This document shows positions 32,813-43,511 of a stretch of 63,681 nucleotides of DNA, in pieces; within the stretch, counting starts at the first letter, position 1; every line of letters begins with the position of its first letter. The position numbers were made by a program, and so were the translations under genes. The notes under the pieces are model-generated. The model saw nothing but the letters and a program-made list of their open reading frames with translations, ran no database searches and had not been told where the DNA came from. Origin of the DNA: Halocafeteria seosinensis (taxonomy: Eukaryota; Sar; Bigyra; Bicosoecida); the NCBI GenBank assembly GCA_001687465.1, contig LVLI01000027.1, positions 1 to 63,681 on the forward strand. The letters are read 5' to 3'.

Positions 32813-35624
32813 TGTCCCTGATAGAACTCTGTTAAGCAAGCACAAACTAAAATGAAGGCAAACATATTCAGCCGTTTCGGTTATATAATACGCGTAGAAG
32901 TTCGAAGGCCACATGCTGTCACAAAAACGCCGCGGGTCAACGTCTCCCCTTTCTGTCACCCCAGTTGGAACACCACCAGACAGGGCGCTTGGACAAGTCG
33001 ACCAGCTCGACGGGCAGTCTGAGCGTCTAGCTCCACATGGGAAAGAGGCCTTTTCTTTCGCATACGACGCGTTATCCCGTAATACACTTGCTGACTCCCA
33101 TTTGGAATAAACAAGAAAGTAACATGGTTATGGGAGTGGAAGTGGAAGCCGTGTTCCAGGTGTTCTTACCGGCACTCACTTTCAGTCGAAGAGTGAGCCA
33201 GACAGCTTCTCGGTGGCCAGTGAGACAATGCCACTCTTGAAGACAGCCCGTTTAAGCTGTAGGAAAATATGGGACGAGAGATGACAATGCGCTGTTGGAC
33301 AGAGAGGATGCAACTATGATGTTGAACCATCGAACGCTAGGACGCTGTGGAAGACGCTGGCCGGCTAGGTCGCATCTGTGGGTCGCAAGCAACGAAAATT
33401 ATTACTGGCACCTGATTCATTGACTGCCATGGGTCATATGACGTCATGACATGTCTTCTTCAGCATAGCATTCCGACGGGAGAGCAGACGTGAGTATCCG
33501 TTCGCCACAAGTTGAAAACTGCCGACTTGTTTGCGTTGCAGTGGCGCCCAAGGGCAAGGGTTTAAATCGTTTGATCCGAGTTGTTAAGCGTTAACAACCA
33601 GCCAGCCTGCAGTTTCCAATAGTCCAGTGGTGGGAGTGGCAGTTCCCGGTCATCACTTTCTGAAGCTCTCGACCTCGAATGATGAGATGGTATATGTGGT
33701 ATATGTCCCCTCTGTTAACCTCAAACAAAAAGAGAAACTGTGCAAGCTTCAAACGAGGTGATACAGCCACCATTGGGACAGGTACTGATGCCTATATGTA
33801 CGGTATTAGTTAAAGGAACTCTGAACTGCTGATGTGCAGACGGGTATACCATTAGTTGGAGCATACCAGGTACAAAGTGTAGTACGAACCGCATGCACTC
33901 TAACGTGGGACAGCTAAGTGCAGCTAAGCGTACCACCTAGCACTAACTACTACTTTGAAAGGAAGCGCCCAAAACACCACTTTTACTCACACACACATAT
34001 GTGACAGACAGCCACCGGCCGGGGAGTTGACCGCATCCTCTTAACGAGGAGCGGTATGCGCCCGTGTTAAGCAGCGACGGGCCCGCTGTTCCTGCAGCCT
34101 TGCTGACATGCNCCGTGAGGGAACACAGCACTGGTTAAGCTCAGGAGGCATCGGGGGAGGAGCCATGCCTGCGCCCACAATGTCAGAGGTACCGACAAGG
34201 CTCAGTCTGGCAGGAGAAGACCCTGGGCCTGCCACAGCGGCGCCAACGCCAAGACCGGTTGCAGCAGCGCAGGCAGGATGAAGTGTTGTTCCCGACGCAA
34301 CAGTTGTGACCAATGACAAGGTGCCACTCGTTGCTTCGTGGTACGCACAATAGCTAATTGTAGGACGTCTATTTGCTTAACTTCTACAAGAGAGTTGCTG
34401 GAATGGAAAAAGGATCAGAGTTTTTGAAGCGGCCGATCAAGCCGGTGGTTACACTGGATTGGAGCGTGCTGGGCCAGATGCCTCAGCGTTTCGAGTGACC
34501 GCGCTGGGTTGGTTATGGTATATCTTGCTTTCTTGTCACCGATACACCACCATGATCACTTCGCAGTGCTCACCTACCGGCGCGCCGATCTTCAGACGAG
34601 TTTGCACTTGGGGCAAGCGTCAGGGAAACAAAAGTGTTGAAAGTCGTGTATAAGCATTCCTCCAATTAACCCACCCAAACTATTGGCATTTTCAAGCTAC
34701 CTATATCCCAAAATCGTGAACTCCGGAGTGTGAGTGTGGACGTTAGGCGCTGCAAGCTTTTGACAGCCTACAAATGATGGAGAATCTGCTGTAACGGTGC
34801 CGTTATGGTGGCATTGCCGCAGATCAGAACGATCAGGTGCTCTGGACACTTGCTTCCAGTTGTTCCAATGACAGTGAGAAGTTTGTAACTTGGCACTCGT
34901 CTCTACAAGTGGTAGAAAAGCGTTTCGAACAACACGTTACATTCACCTCTTTTGAGACTGCCCAGAGGCATCGTTCAGTCTCCCCTTCCATCCCAAGTTC
35001 CCAATAATTCGACACCAGGACATACAGTAGGTATATGTAAGTACAACATAGATGCTCTTACACAATGTCTGCCCCTCATCAAGCGCCGTGCGTATATAAG
35101 CAGTGTATAACACAATTCAATTGTAGCACGTTGTTTGGGAAGTCAAGACAGCAATCAAAAGTTGACATTGAACTTCAAGTCTGAAGCTCTTCGTTGGAAG
35201 CAGAAGCAATTCAGTACTGGTTTGTCAAGCTCTAAGACTTGCTCAAACGACCTTCGCGCCTCCACACGGACACAAGAACGTTTGCCTAAAAACCCAATGG
35301 TTATTTGTTTGCCTCCGGAACAATTAGCACCAAGACACGGAAAGTCCAAACTCTTCATGTCTCATAACTATTTCTCGATGACTGCGCTCCCTGTATACAG
35401 TCGGAAGAAAACACAGTCTAGTACCACTATAGAGTCTAGTAAAGCATTACTGATTCTATCATCGAACAGCTCATCGTTTGTGGGATAACAAACCGTGAAA
35501 CCCCGTTTTTGATCTTTTTTTGTGTCGGAGAGGAGTCTGTCCCCACTCCCCTGGAAATCCCCCTTTGATTCCTTTGATTTCTTTTTTGTAATTTCTGTGC
35601 GTGTTTTTCGCCAACAAGCGCAAA
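32813..35624. other. Non-coding stretch between the giant receptor and eIF5 genes
   Basis: No recognised gene. It contains dispersed repeat copy 2 (34001-34127), one undetermined base at 34112, and a TATA-like GTATATAAG at about 35092. A 117-codon frame at 35135-35488 begins with TTG and resembles nothing known. The last part is the pyrimidine-rich 5' flank of the eIF5 gene. Confidence 0.45.
34001..34127 (+). repeat. 128-bp dispersed repeat, copy 2
   Basis: Second copy of the element at 18293-18420, in the same orientation. It contains an N at 34112 and one 1-bp gap near its 5' end. In both copies a CACA or CACACAT tract precedes the element. Confidence 0.85.
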
Positions 35625-36917
35625 ATGTCTGCTCCTGAGATTAACATTGATGGGTCGGATGACCCCACTTACCGCTACAAGATGCCGAAGCTGATGATGA
35701 GAACTGAAGGACGTGGAAATGGCATCAAGACTGTCATTTTGAACTGCAAGGAGATAGCGGAAGCACTTGATCGTCCCCCTGCACAAGTGACCAAGGTAAG
35801 TCGACAACTCGAGCTGAATACCTTGAGTCTGAGTGAGTTAGACCCTTCTTTTGCGTGTCTGTTTGCTCAGTGGTTTGGAATTGAATTGGGTGCCCAATCT
35901 CGTTACGACAGCGCCATGGACAAGTCTACGGTGAATGGAGCTCATGAAGCGGCCGAACTTCAGCAAACTTTGAAAGGCTATATCGAGAAGTTTGTCCTGT
36001 GCCCATCCTGTGGCCTCCCGGAGACGGACCTCGTCGTGAAAAGCTCTGGCAAAATCAAGCACAAATGCAAAGCCTGTGGTGAGAAGAATGATGTCGTCGA
36101 CCGTGGGCACAGATTGAACCAATTCATCTTGAAGGAGGCTCAGAACGAAGCTGCTCAATCGAAATCTAAAGGTGACAAGAAGGACAAAAAATCCAAGAAA
36201 GACAAGAAGGAAAAAAAAGAAAAAAAGGAGAAGAAAGAAAAGAAGGAGAAGCGTGGTGAAAAAGGCGAAGAGGAGCGTGAAAGCAATGAAGGCGGAAGCT
36301 CCAGCAACGACGAAACTCCCCAGGCTGATGGCGAAGGAACTCCGGTCGATCATGTCGCAGGCGATGAAAAGGCCGCTGGGCCTGAAGATGACGTTGTTGC
36401 AACTAGCGATACGTTGGTCGTGGAGGATGCCGCTGCTCTGGATAGCGCTGTTGAACAGCTGCAGAACTTCATGAGCGAATCAGAAGATATCACTGCTCGC
36501 AAGGTGGCGCTGAAAGCCATTGAACTTCAGAGAAATTCTGCATTACCTTCGGCCGACCGTGTAGTGATTTATTACCGGTCTGCCTTTACGAACAATTTGT
36601 TGGAAGACTGCAAGGATGCGAAGAAAATGGAGCCTTTAGTACAACTGGTTGGATCTGGTGACACTGAGGCTTCTGAAGAGCTGTTCCAACAGGCATTGTT
36701 GGTCTGCGTTGAACGGCATGTTGCTGAAGAGCCTGACACTCTGTTGCCCACCACTCCTTTGGTTATTCACGAACTGTACAGTGCCGATGCTCTGGATGAA
36801 GAACCCATCAAGGAGTGGTATGACTCTTCCCCGCAGACAGACATCGGGGAGGCCATCCGAGAAAAGGCTCAACCCATGGTTGAGTGGCTCGAGACTGCCG
36901 AAGAAGATGATGAATAG
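35625..36917 (+). CDS. EIF5: Translation initiation factor eIF5
   Basis: Two exons, 35625-35795 and 35871-36917, encode 405 residues. eIF5 is the GTPase-activating protein for eIF2 in the 43S/48S complex. The N-terminus reads INIDGSDDPTYRYKMPKL, including the Arg that family members need for GAP activity. The four-Cys zinc finger reads CPSCGLPETDL and CKACGEK. A Lys/Glu-rich linker follows, then a C-terminal W2/HEAT domain (ADRVVIYYRSAFTNNLLEDC) ending in an acidic/aromatic tail. The ATG at 35625 is chosen because eIF5 proteins begin just before INIDGSDD. The 75-nt intron is a multiple of three without stops, so a continuous frame runs through it. Skipping the intron restores the family pattern, VTKWFGIELGAQ. 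Confidence 0.96.
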   Translation: MSAPEINIDGSDDPTYRYKMPKLMMRTEGRGNGIKTVILNCKEIAEALDRPPAQVTKVSRQLELNTLSLSELDPSFACLFAQWFGIELGAQSRYDSAMDKSTVNGAHEAAELQQTLKGYIEKFVLCPSCGLPETDLVVKSSGKIKHKCKACGEKNDVVDRGHRLNQFILKEAQNEAAQSKSKGDKKDKKSKKDKKEKKEKKEKKEKKEKRGEKGEEERESNEGGSSSNDETPQADGEGTPVDHVAGDEKAAGPEDDVVATSDTLVVEDAAALDSAVEQLQNFMSESEDITARKVALKAIELQRNSALPSADRVVIYYRSAFTNNLLEDCKDAKKMEPLVQLVGSGDTEASEELFQQALLVCVERHVAEEPDTLLPTTPLVIHELYSADALDEEPIKEWYDSSPQTDIGEAIREKAQPMVEWLETAEEDDE

Positions 36918-37112
36918 ATGCTTCACCGCAATGAACCGAGGATCTTATAAATAGACTCTTCAGATAATAACTATGGGTATGTAACGTGGTGTCTTGGCGA
37001 AATAGTGTCGTCGAAGTCAGTCCACGAGCACTTTCTTGTTAGAGAGTTACGATGCCCATCGATTACATACGTTAGGATTAATATGATAACGTAAATGGTA
37101 GATCGCTGTACA

Positions 37113-38556
37113 TTAGTCCCTTCCCTCTTCGGGAAACCACTTTGGGTCTAGCTTGCTAAACTCTTCGTATTCTAGTCCACGGATGTCTTCTCCATTCTCG
37201 TCTCGAGCATCAGCGCAATATTTCTCCATATGAATTTGTTTCAGTGTAGCAGTGTGGCCAGCATGTCTCCCCTTCACAACGAGTATTTTGCTATCCAAAG
37301 ATGGTATAACAGTTTCCAAATCAGCCTGGTCTATTTTGAGGACGACTTTTCGACCGTCGTCCTTAACTTTCACGTGTCCCACATACTTATTACTTTCCTC
37401 CACCTTCTTTACTGTACCTTTCTTTTTGTAGAAGTTACCATCACCGACCTTTTTATTTAGAATTTTCACAACAATACCCGGATGAAGCCACGGTGCATCT
37501 TTCCGCGAGTGTCCGTTAGACTTTCCTGTGGGTTCTTCGGACACGCCCTTACTCTTGTGCTTCTCTTCCTTCATGATAGACTCCAAGGCGCTTTCGGAGC
37601 CACTAACCGCACCCCATCGCGAGCGCGCTTTTCGAGTATCCGCTGCTTCAGAGGCAGCTGTCGATGGAGTTTCATCATCGTCGTCATCAGTGGCGAAGAT
37701 ACTCTTCACTTGGGACTCATTGACGGCTGATGAACCATTGGTCTCCGTACGGGCTTTCTTTGCGGGAGGTGCGGAAGCTCCCAAATTAACTTTCACTTCA
37801 GCTTGGGCTTCCGAATCACGTTTTAGTTCCGTAGGTTTTGGGGGTCCTGTGTCTCCTAATTCCTTGACAGCCTCTTCTGCCTTTTTCGTCATTTCTTTTT
37901 GATGCTTTAATTCTTCCAACTGTTCTTTTCTTCTTTGCTTTTCCTTTTCTTGCTCCCTTCTTGCTTTTTCTGGACTTCTATCGATGAACTCAATTAACCA
38001 GCCTTTCTCTGATTCCTCCACTTTACATTTTCCATTCCGGCCCAAGTATTTTACGAAAGATGAAAGCGTCGTCCATATCGTCGCATTCATGTGAATATGA
38101 TCCTTGTCCTTAATATACTCGTTATAAACATGATTGGCATTAACTTGTCGAGTTCCAAACCGTCTTGACAATACATCAAGGAACCCCCTTTCGAACTGCA
38201 ATTGCTCTCAACCACAACTCTAAGATCCGTTTTGCCACAATGAGAAAGAGGGGGGCACGTACCTCTGTCGAGTACTCGTCCATGAACTTGTCGGGGTTCT
38301 CAGCAAATATCGCCATTTGCCGTCGATGACTTTCTGATGTTAAGTGGCATTTGAAGCCATTTTCATCACGGCATTGCTTCTGGCACACTTGGCAATACCA
38401 TCTCAACTTTTGAAGACCCTTCGCCTGCGGTTTGAAAAATGGGTGAAAATGGTCCATAGGGACTGAAAACTCTTGTATGAGTAGTATAATAGAGTTTAAT
38501 CGACATACCTTCAATTTCTTGGCGATGGCTTTCGGTCCAAATGGGTCCTTTGGCAT
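37113..38556 (-). CDS. KIN: DNA/RNA-binding protein KIN17
   Basis: Three exons, 38556-38509, 38424-38263 and 38195-37113, encode 430 residues. KIN17 is a conserved nuclear protein linked to DNA replication, repair and RNA processing. The N-terminus reads PKAIAKKLKAKGLQKLRWYCQ, leading into the C2H2 zinc finger with C-x2-C and H-x5-H spacing. The winged-helix domain includes RRFGTRQVNANHVYNEYI and HMNATIWTTL. A Lys/Glu coiled linker and an acidic region follow. The C-terminal tandem SH3/KOW domain reads WLHPGIVVKILNKKVGDG and VVKGRHAGHTATL. The first intron (84 nt) is a stop-free multiple of three. The gene converges on eIF5, with 195 bp between stops, and diverges from the cyclin gene. Confidence 0.96.
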
Positions 38557-38686
38557 TTTTCTCCCGGTTTTTCCGCTACCACTACAGATATACGAAAAAC
38601 AAAAACTCGTACGCCGAAATACTACTATGTGTTCAATCCTCTAGAATACTTTGTTATGGCGTTTAATAGAGACAAAGTGGCCATTC

Positions 38687-38707
38687 AACTTCAACTTGAG
38701 CTGAAAT
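38687..38707 (+). promoter_or_regulatory. Shared promoter motif, copy 2 (AACTTCAACTTGAG core)
   Basis: AACTTCAACTTGAGCTGAAAT lies in the 277-bp divergent region between KIN17 and the cyclin gene, 147 bp before the cyclin ATG. See copy 1 at 13487-13507. Confidence 0.5.
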
Positions 38708-38833
38708 TTCATGCATTTGCCCCTTATACACGGTGTTTAGCGGCTTATATTGACGCATAGAATATACTAGTAGCTTTCGCTTTCATTAATGTGTCTGTTC
38801 TGAGTGAAAGATTGGAAATTGGTTCAATAAAGG

Positions 38834-40344
38834 ATGAATGAGGAGCAGCAGAAGAGGGTCCCGAGCGTCTCTTTACGATGGGACCCTAAATGGGCCTATC
38901 CTGTAGAGTATTTAGAGCAACACACCCCCAGCCGTAAGGATGGATACGATCTAAAGACGGAGACGTTCGCTCGGAGGTCGGCAATAGACTTTATCATCAA
39001 GAAAACAACAGAATTAGTCTCAGATCGAAGTCGAGGTATGCCTTCATTAACATGTGTAGATCTTCGTATACTCCTCTTCCAGGGAGCAATTCATGGTTTC
39101 ATGATGACATTCATCTTGTTTGTGGATGACTATCACGTGGAGCAGCCTTCGAACCGGCCATGACGGCAGTGGTCTTGTTTCAGAGATTTTTCGCTCGACG
39201 CTCTCTGCTTCATTATGATAAATTCGTGAGTGGATTACTTGCGTACTTTAATTTTGATTCGCACGCTTACTGAAATGGGAAACCAGATGGTGGCGTCGGC
39301 CTGTTTACTGCTGGGCGGCAAAATTGAAGATGAACTCGTACAAACTGAAAAAGTTGCAAAAGCGTATCTACGATATGCTAGACCAGATATTGCGTCCTAC
39401 CAAGATAAAGATGAAAAAACAAGCGAGGTACGCTTGCCCTTTCTAGTTTTATTACACTCACAGCCGGACTCTAACGAACTTGTTTCCGAATTTACTCCCC
39501 TTCAGCTTGTGGTTGAAACGAAAGATAAAATTAATCAACTAGAACGGCAGCTCCTCAATGTTTGCGAATTCGATTTGGATATACAGCACCCATGGCACTT
39601 TTTTAAGAACTTACTTTCACATAAAGAAGAAGAAAAGGCGAAATATGAACCAGTCAAGAAAAAAGCCAGGTTGTTTTCCCGAGATGTGTTGAAGGAATTC
39701 TCGGTCTGTCTAAGATTCGATCCTCTCACTATTGCCAAAGCAGCCATCGCTCATGGTGGAGAATCTGCCGAGGTACCTCCACCAAACGTAGACGTTCCTC
39801 AAGATTTGGACAAGAAATCATACTTGACTTTGTTGCGACAAAAATGGTGCGAATATGTGGATTTTCCAGTTGCTGACCTTGACGGTAAGATTTAGCTGCT
39901 CTTTATGTCAGAGAAGCTCGTTAGCCAGCTCTATCCGCCTTCTTCTCTGCAGAATGGAGATCAAGAGTATATCGAACCCCCGGAAAGCCCGCTCAAACAC
40001 ACGCGACATCATCAACGACCACCAATGGTACTGATTCCAGCAGACGACCCTATTCCACGGAAGCTGTGACCAACCATCGTCATGAAAGCACAGTTACGGT
40101 GTCATCTGCGACTGCATCTAACACCGCTGCAGAAACAAGTCCGGTCTCAGGGGAACGTTCGACTGCGACCACATCCCAAACAGCTAATGGAACCCACACT
40201 ACAGTCGAGTCTTCAATGACAGCTCCTACTCCTAGCGCTAGCACCACCGATGCAGCGACCCGAAATACGGAGCACGCTGAAAGAGTAGATACAACGGTGG
40301 AAGATCCTCCGTCTCAAAAACGTCAAAGAACTGATCAATTGTGA
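38834..40344 (+). CDS. Cyclin K/T-type protein (transcription-CDK partner)
   Basis: Five exons: 38834-39035, 39143-39225 (or from 39146), 39287-39427, 39506-39884 and 39953-40344. The protein has about 398 residues. The first cyclin fold shows TPSRKDGYDLKTETFARRSAIDFI, then TAVVLFQRFFARRS, then ASACLLLGGKIEDE. After INQLERQLLNVCEFDLDIQHPWHF the second fold follows, ending with QKWCEYVDF. The pattern is that of cyclins T, K and L, which activate CDK9/12/13-type kinases that phosphorylate RNA polymerase II. The C-terminal 130 residues are Ser/Thr-rich and end with a basic PSQKRQRTDQL that could be a nuclear localisation signal. Exon 2 has a tandem AGCAG acceptor. The intron at 39428-39505 is a stop-free multiple of three. 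Confidence 0.85.
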
Positions 40345-40937
40345 CACAAGGTGTCTTCAGGGGACACACTGCCCCAGAGTTTCGGAACGAGAGGAGCAAC
40401 TTCTTTCTTACTGGAATTTAAATGTCTGAGCTGTCACAGCTTATTCCTTTCCATAACCGGAGAGAAGTACTTTGTGATTTGGGTACGAGGTAAGCTTGGG
40501 TTCATTAAAGAATTCCTGTCCTTGCCTCATTAATATACCTACGTACTTGCAACTGCCAACTCTTAAGTAAGACTTCGTCTGCCTTTTTGTTCGCATTGCG
40601 AGGTGAGTTCCTCCGAACAACTTTTTTCGTCGCGTTATAGATCAAAACCTCCTGGTCTACATTGTACCATGTATATGATGTTACCGTGGAATTTTGCAAC
40701 TTGCAACTTAACTTTGTGAATTCTTGCAACAATGTTTTCGTCGAGTTATAATTCAAAAAACTACGGGTCCTCGTTTCGTACCCACTCTTTGAACGCATTT
40801 ACAAGCATCGTTTCGTGTCGTTTTATCTCTGACACATTTGATATAAACCGAGGTTGGGTACTTTGTATCTCTGGTTGTGTTTTAACGTTCTAATAGTGAG
40901 AAAAAGCCCTTAAACAGCTCCCGACAACCTCATCAAA
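40345..40937. other. Intergenic stretch, no gene seen
   Basis: This is the upstream flank of the CCT6 gene. Two similar segments occur near 40618-40650 and 40730-40762, sharing TTTTCGTCG-x-GTTATA. No coding signal is seen. Confidence 0.5.
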
Positions 40938-43123
40938 ATGTCCTCTGTAGAGCTCGTTAACCCTGATGCAGAGACCATGCGCAGTGGTCATGCGCTCATG
41001 GTCAATGTAAATGCTGCAAAGGGTCTCCAGGAAGTGCTGAAATCAAACTTAGGTAGGTGCTGCGTCCATCTATGGCAACTTGCATCCAGAGGGTGTACAT
41101 TTCAAATTGACCCAAGGGTTGCCAGCCTCCCAGACGTCCGAGCGTAGGGGAGATCAAAGGGGACCTGGGCTCCCCTACGTCTTTTGTTGTTTTTCTACCC
41201 TTGAAGTCCCCTTGATTCAAAAAATATTCATGCTTATACGTCTTTAATGATGATTATACAGGTCCCCGCGGGACTCTGAAGATGTTGGTCGATGGATCTG
41301 GTCAGATCAAGTTGACCAAAGACGGCAATGTGCTTTTGCATGAAATGCAAATCCACCATCCCACGGCCATCATGATTGCACGCAACGCTACAGCACAAGA
41401 TGATATGACTGTAAGTTGTATAAGATGACAGTTTTGATTGGGTTGGTCTCATTTTTCAACTGTTTCTTGCTGATGTTTTGGATTGGGCCACCAGGGCGAT
41501 GGAACAACGTCCACGGTCTTGTTCACCGGTGACTTGCTGAAATATGCCGAACGACACATTTCTGAAGGAGTGCATCCACGCACCATTGCGGATGGGTTTG
41601 AACTTGCCAAGGAACGCACACTCACGTTCTTAGAGGATTTCAAGGTATGTCTTTTCCCGAAGCAACCTTTGTGGCTGTTCGATTGAAATCGTCTCTTGGT
41701 ATTGCCGTCACAGAACGAAGAACTCTTTGAGTACGGAAAGGAAGATAGAGAAATGTTGGTATCAGTGGCAAGAACCTCCCTCCGTTCCAAATTGCAGCCT
41801 GAGGTATGTTCACACTGCGGGGATTTTTTTATTCGCTCGGTGCGTATTGTGCGATGCGTTTCTGAATTGCAGATGGCGGACAGATTAACGGACTCCATCG
41901 TGGATGCCGTACTAACCATACGGCGTCAAAATGAGCCGATAGATTTACACATGGTAGAGCGCATGCACATGGTTCACCAAACAGATCGTGATAGCCGGCT
42001 CGTGAGAGGTCTGGTGTTGGATCATGGGGCTCGACATCCAGATATGCCAAGATATGTTGAAAACGCGTACATTCTCACTTGCAACGTCAGTTTGGAATGG
42101 GAGAAAACTGAAGTAAACAGTCAATTCATGTATCGAACAGCAGAAGAACGAGACAGACTCGTCGATGCTGAGAGGAAGTTTACCGATGATAAAGTGCGTC
42201 AGATAATTGACCTCAAACGGAAGGTCTGCACTCCAGATAATAAAAAGAACTTCGTTGTGATCAATCAAAAGGTAGGCGCTCGTGGCACTCATGCCGATCT
42301 TGATCCGTATTACTGGAGTGTCTGTTGTTTTGCTTCATTTCTTGCAGGGAATTGACCCTCCGGCGCTCGACATGCTTGCTAAGGAAGGCATTATTGGGAT
42401 CCGCAGAGCCAAAAGACGTAACATGGAGCGTCTAACTCTGGCCTGCGGTGGAATCGCCTTAAACAGCGTGGACGACATGGATGAATCGGTATGCAATCAT
42501 ATGTTGTTTGCGTCTGAGATGGGCATATAAATCACGTTGGCCACTTAATGCAGGTTTTAGGGTTCGCCGGAAAGGTATACGAACAGGTTCTAGGCGAAGA
42601 AAAATACACCTTTATTGAGGACGTCCAGAACCCGTTTTCGTGCACAATCTTGTTGAAAGGTCCCAACAGTCACACTATTGCCCAGTTGAAAGATGCTGTC
42701 AGAGATGGATTGAGGGCCGTTGTGAACACAATTGAGGACGGTGCCGTTGTCCCCGGCGGCGGAGCGTTCGAGTTGGGCGCTGCAGAGATACTGCAGAAAT
42801 ATCAAAAGGAAGTTACAGGTAAAGCTAAACTGGGGATCCAAGCCTTTGCGGACGCTTTGCTTGTTGTACCAAAGACTCTTGCGGAAAACAGTGGTTTCGA
42901 TGTGTCGGAAACGCTCATCAAGGCCCAAGAGAAGTATGCCTCCTCCAAGTCCCCTGTAGGCATTAACGTGTACACGGGCGAGCCTATGATACCCGAAGAT
43001 GAAGGTGTATGGGATAACTCCAATGTGAAGAAGCATTTCGTCCAAATGGCCACAGTTCTTGCCAGTCAGTTGTTAATGGTTGACGAGGTTATGCGAGCGG
43101 GCAGAGGAAGTAGAAACCAGTAA
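40938..43123 (+). CDS. CCT6: T-complex protein 1 zeta subunit (CCT6)
   Basis: Seven exons: 40938-41052, 41262-41410, 41495-41644, 41714-41803, 41873-42271, 42348-42488 and 42554-43123. The protein has 537 residues, normal for the family. CCT6 is one of eight subunits of the TRiC/CCT cytosolic chaperonin that folds actin, tubulin and other proteins. Group II landmarks are [33 protein letters not shown], the nucleotide-binding GDGTTS at the start of exon 3, and [11 protein letters not shown]. The C-terminal part reads GINVYTGEP and [11 protein letters not shown]. The zeta assignment rests on the N-terminal and HEMQIHHPT segments. Intron 1 (209 nt) is much longer than the other five (65-84 nt) and holds a hairpin. 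Confidence 0.96.
41135..41185 (+). other. Inverted repeat inside CCT6 intron 1
   Basis: CGTAGGGGAG and its exact complement CTCCCCTACG face each other across an 18-nt loop. They could form a 10-bp stem in the pre-mRNA. The function is unknown. Confidence 0.7.
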
Positions 43124-43511
43124 ATGCTGCCAACATCCGTATTTCCAAATACACAAAGAAGTCCATAGCATTAACTATCTTAACAACACCAGATAGCAGT
43201 GTGAGCAGAATGAAGACGCCCCTCGGCATTAACTACCAGTAATATCCAAAAACGCGAATTAATAACCAGGTAATATGCGAGCATCGCCAAGTAAATCAAT
43301 CGTAAAGGGCCATGGAAAATAATTTGAGTCGCAACCAGCCTTGTTCATTTTTTGTAAAACAAAATTAGAATGGTCAGTTACAGCTATAGCCTTCATTGTG
43401 GTATGGGCCAGAGCACAGTCTATACATTTTCATGCATACGAATCTTATATCTAAGTGTGGACTGTTCCAATTTCCACGCTATAAGTCGGTTACTGCAAAC
43501 TATCCAAGCTG

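Noticed and set aside
35135..35488. A 117-codon frame downstream of a TATA-like GTATATAAG
   Set aside because: It starts with TTG, not ATG, has no known motif, and lies in the flank of eIF5.
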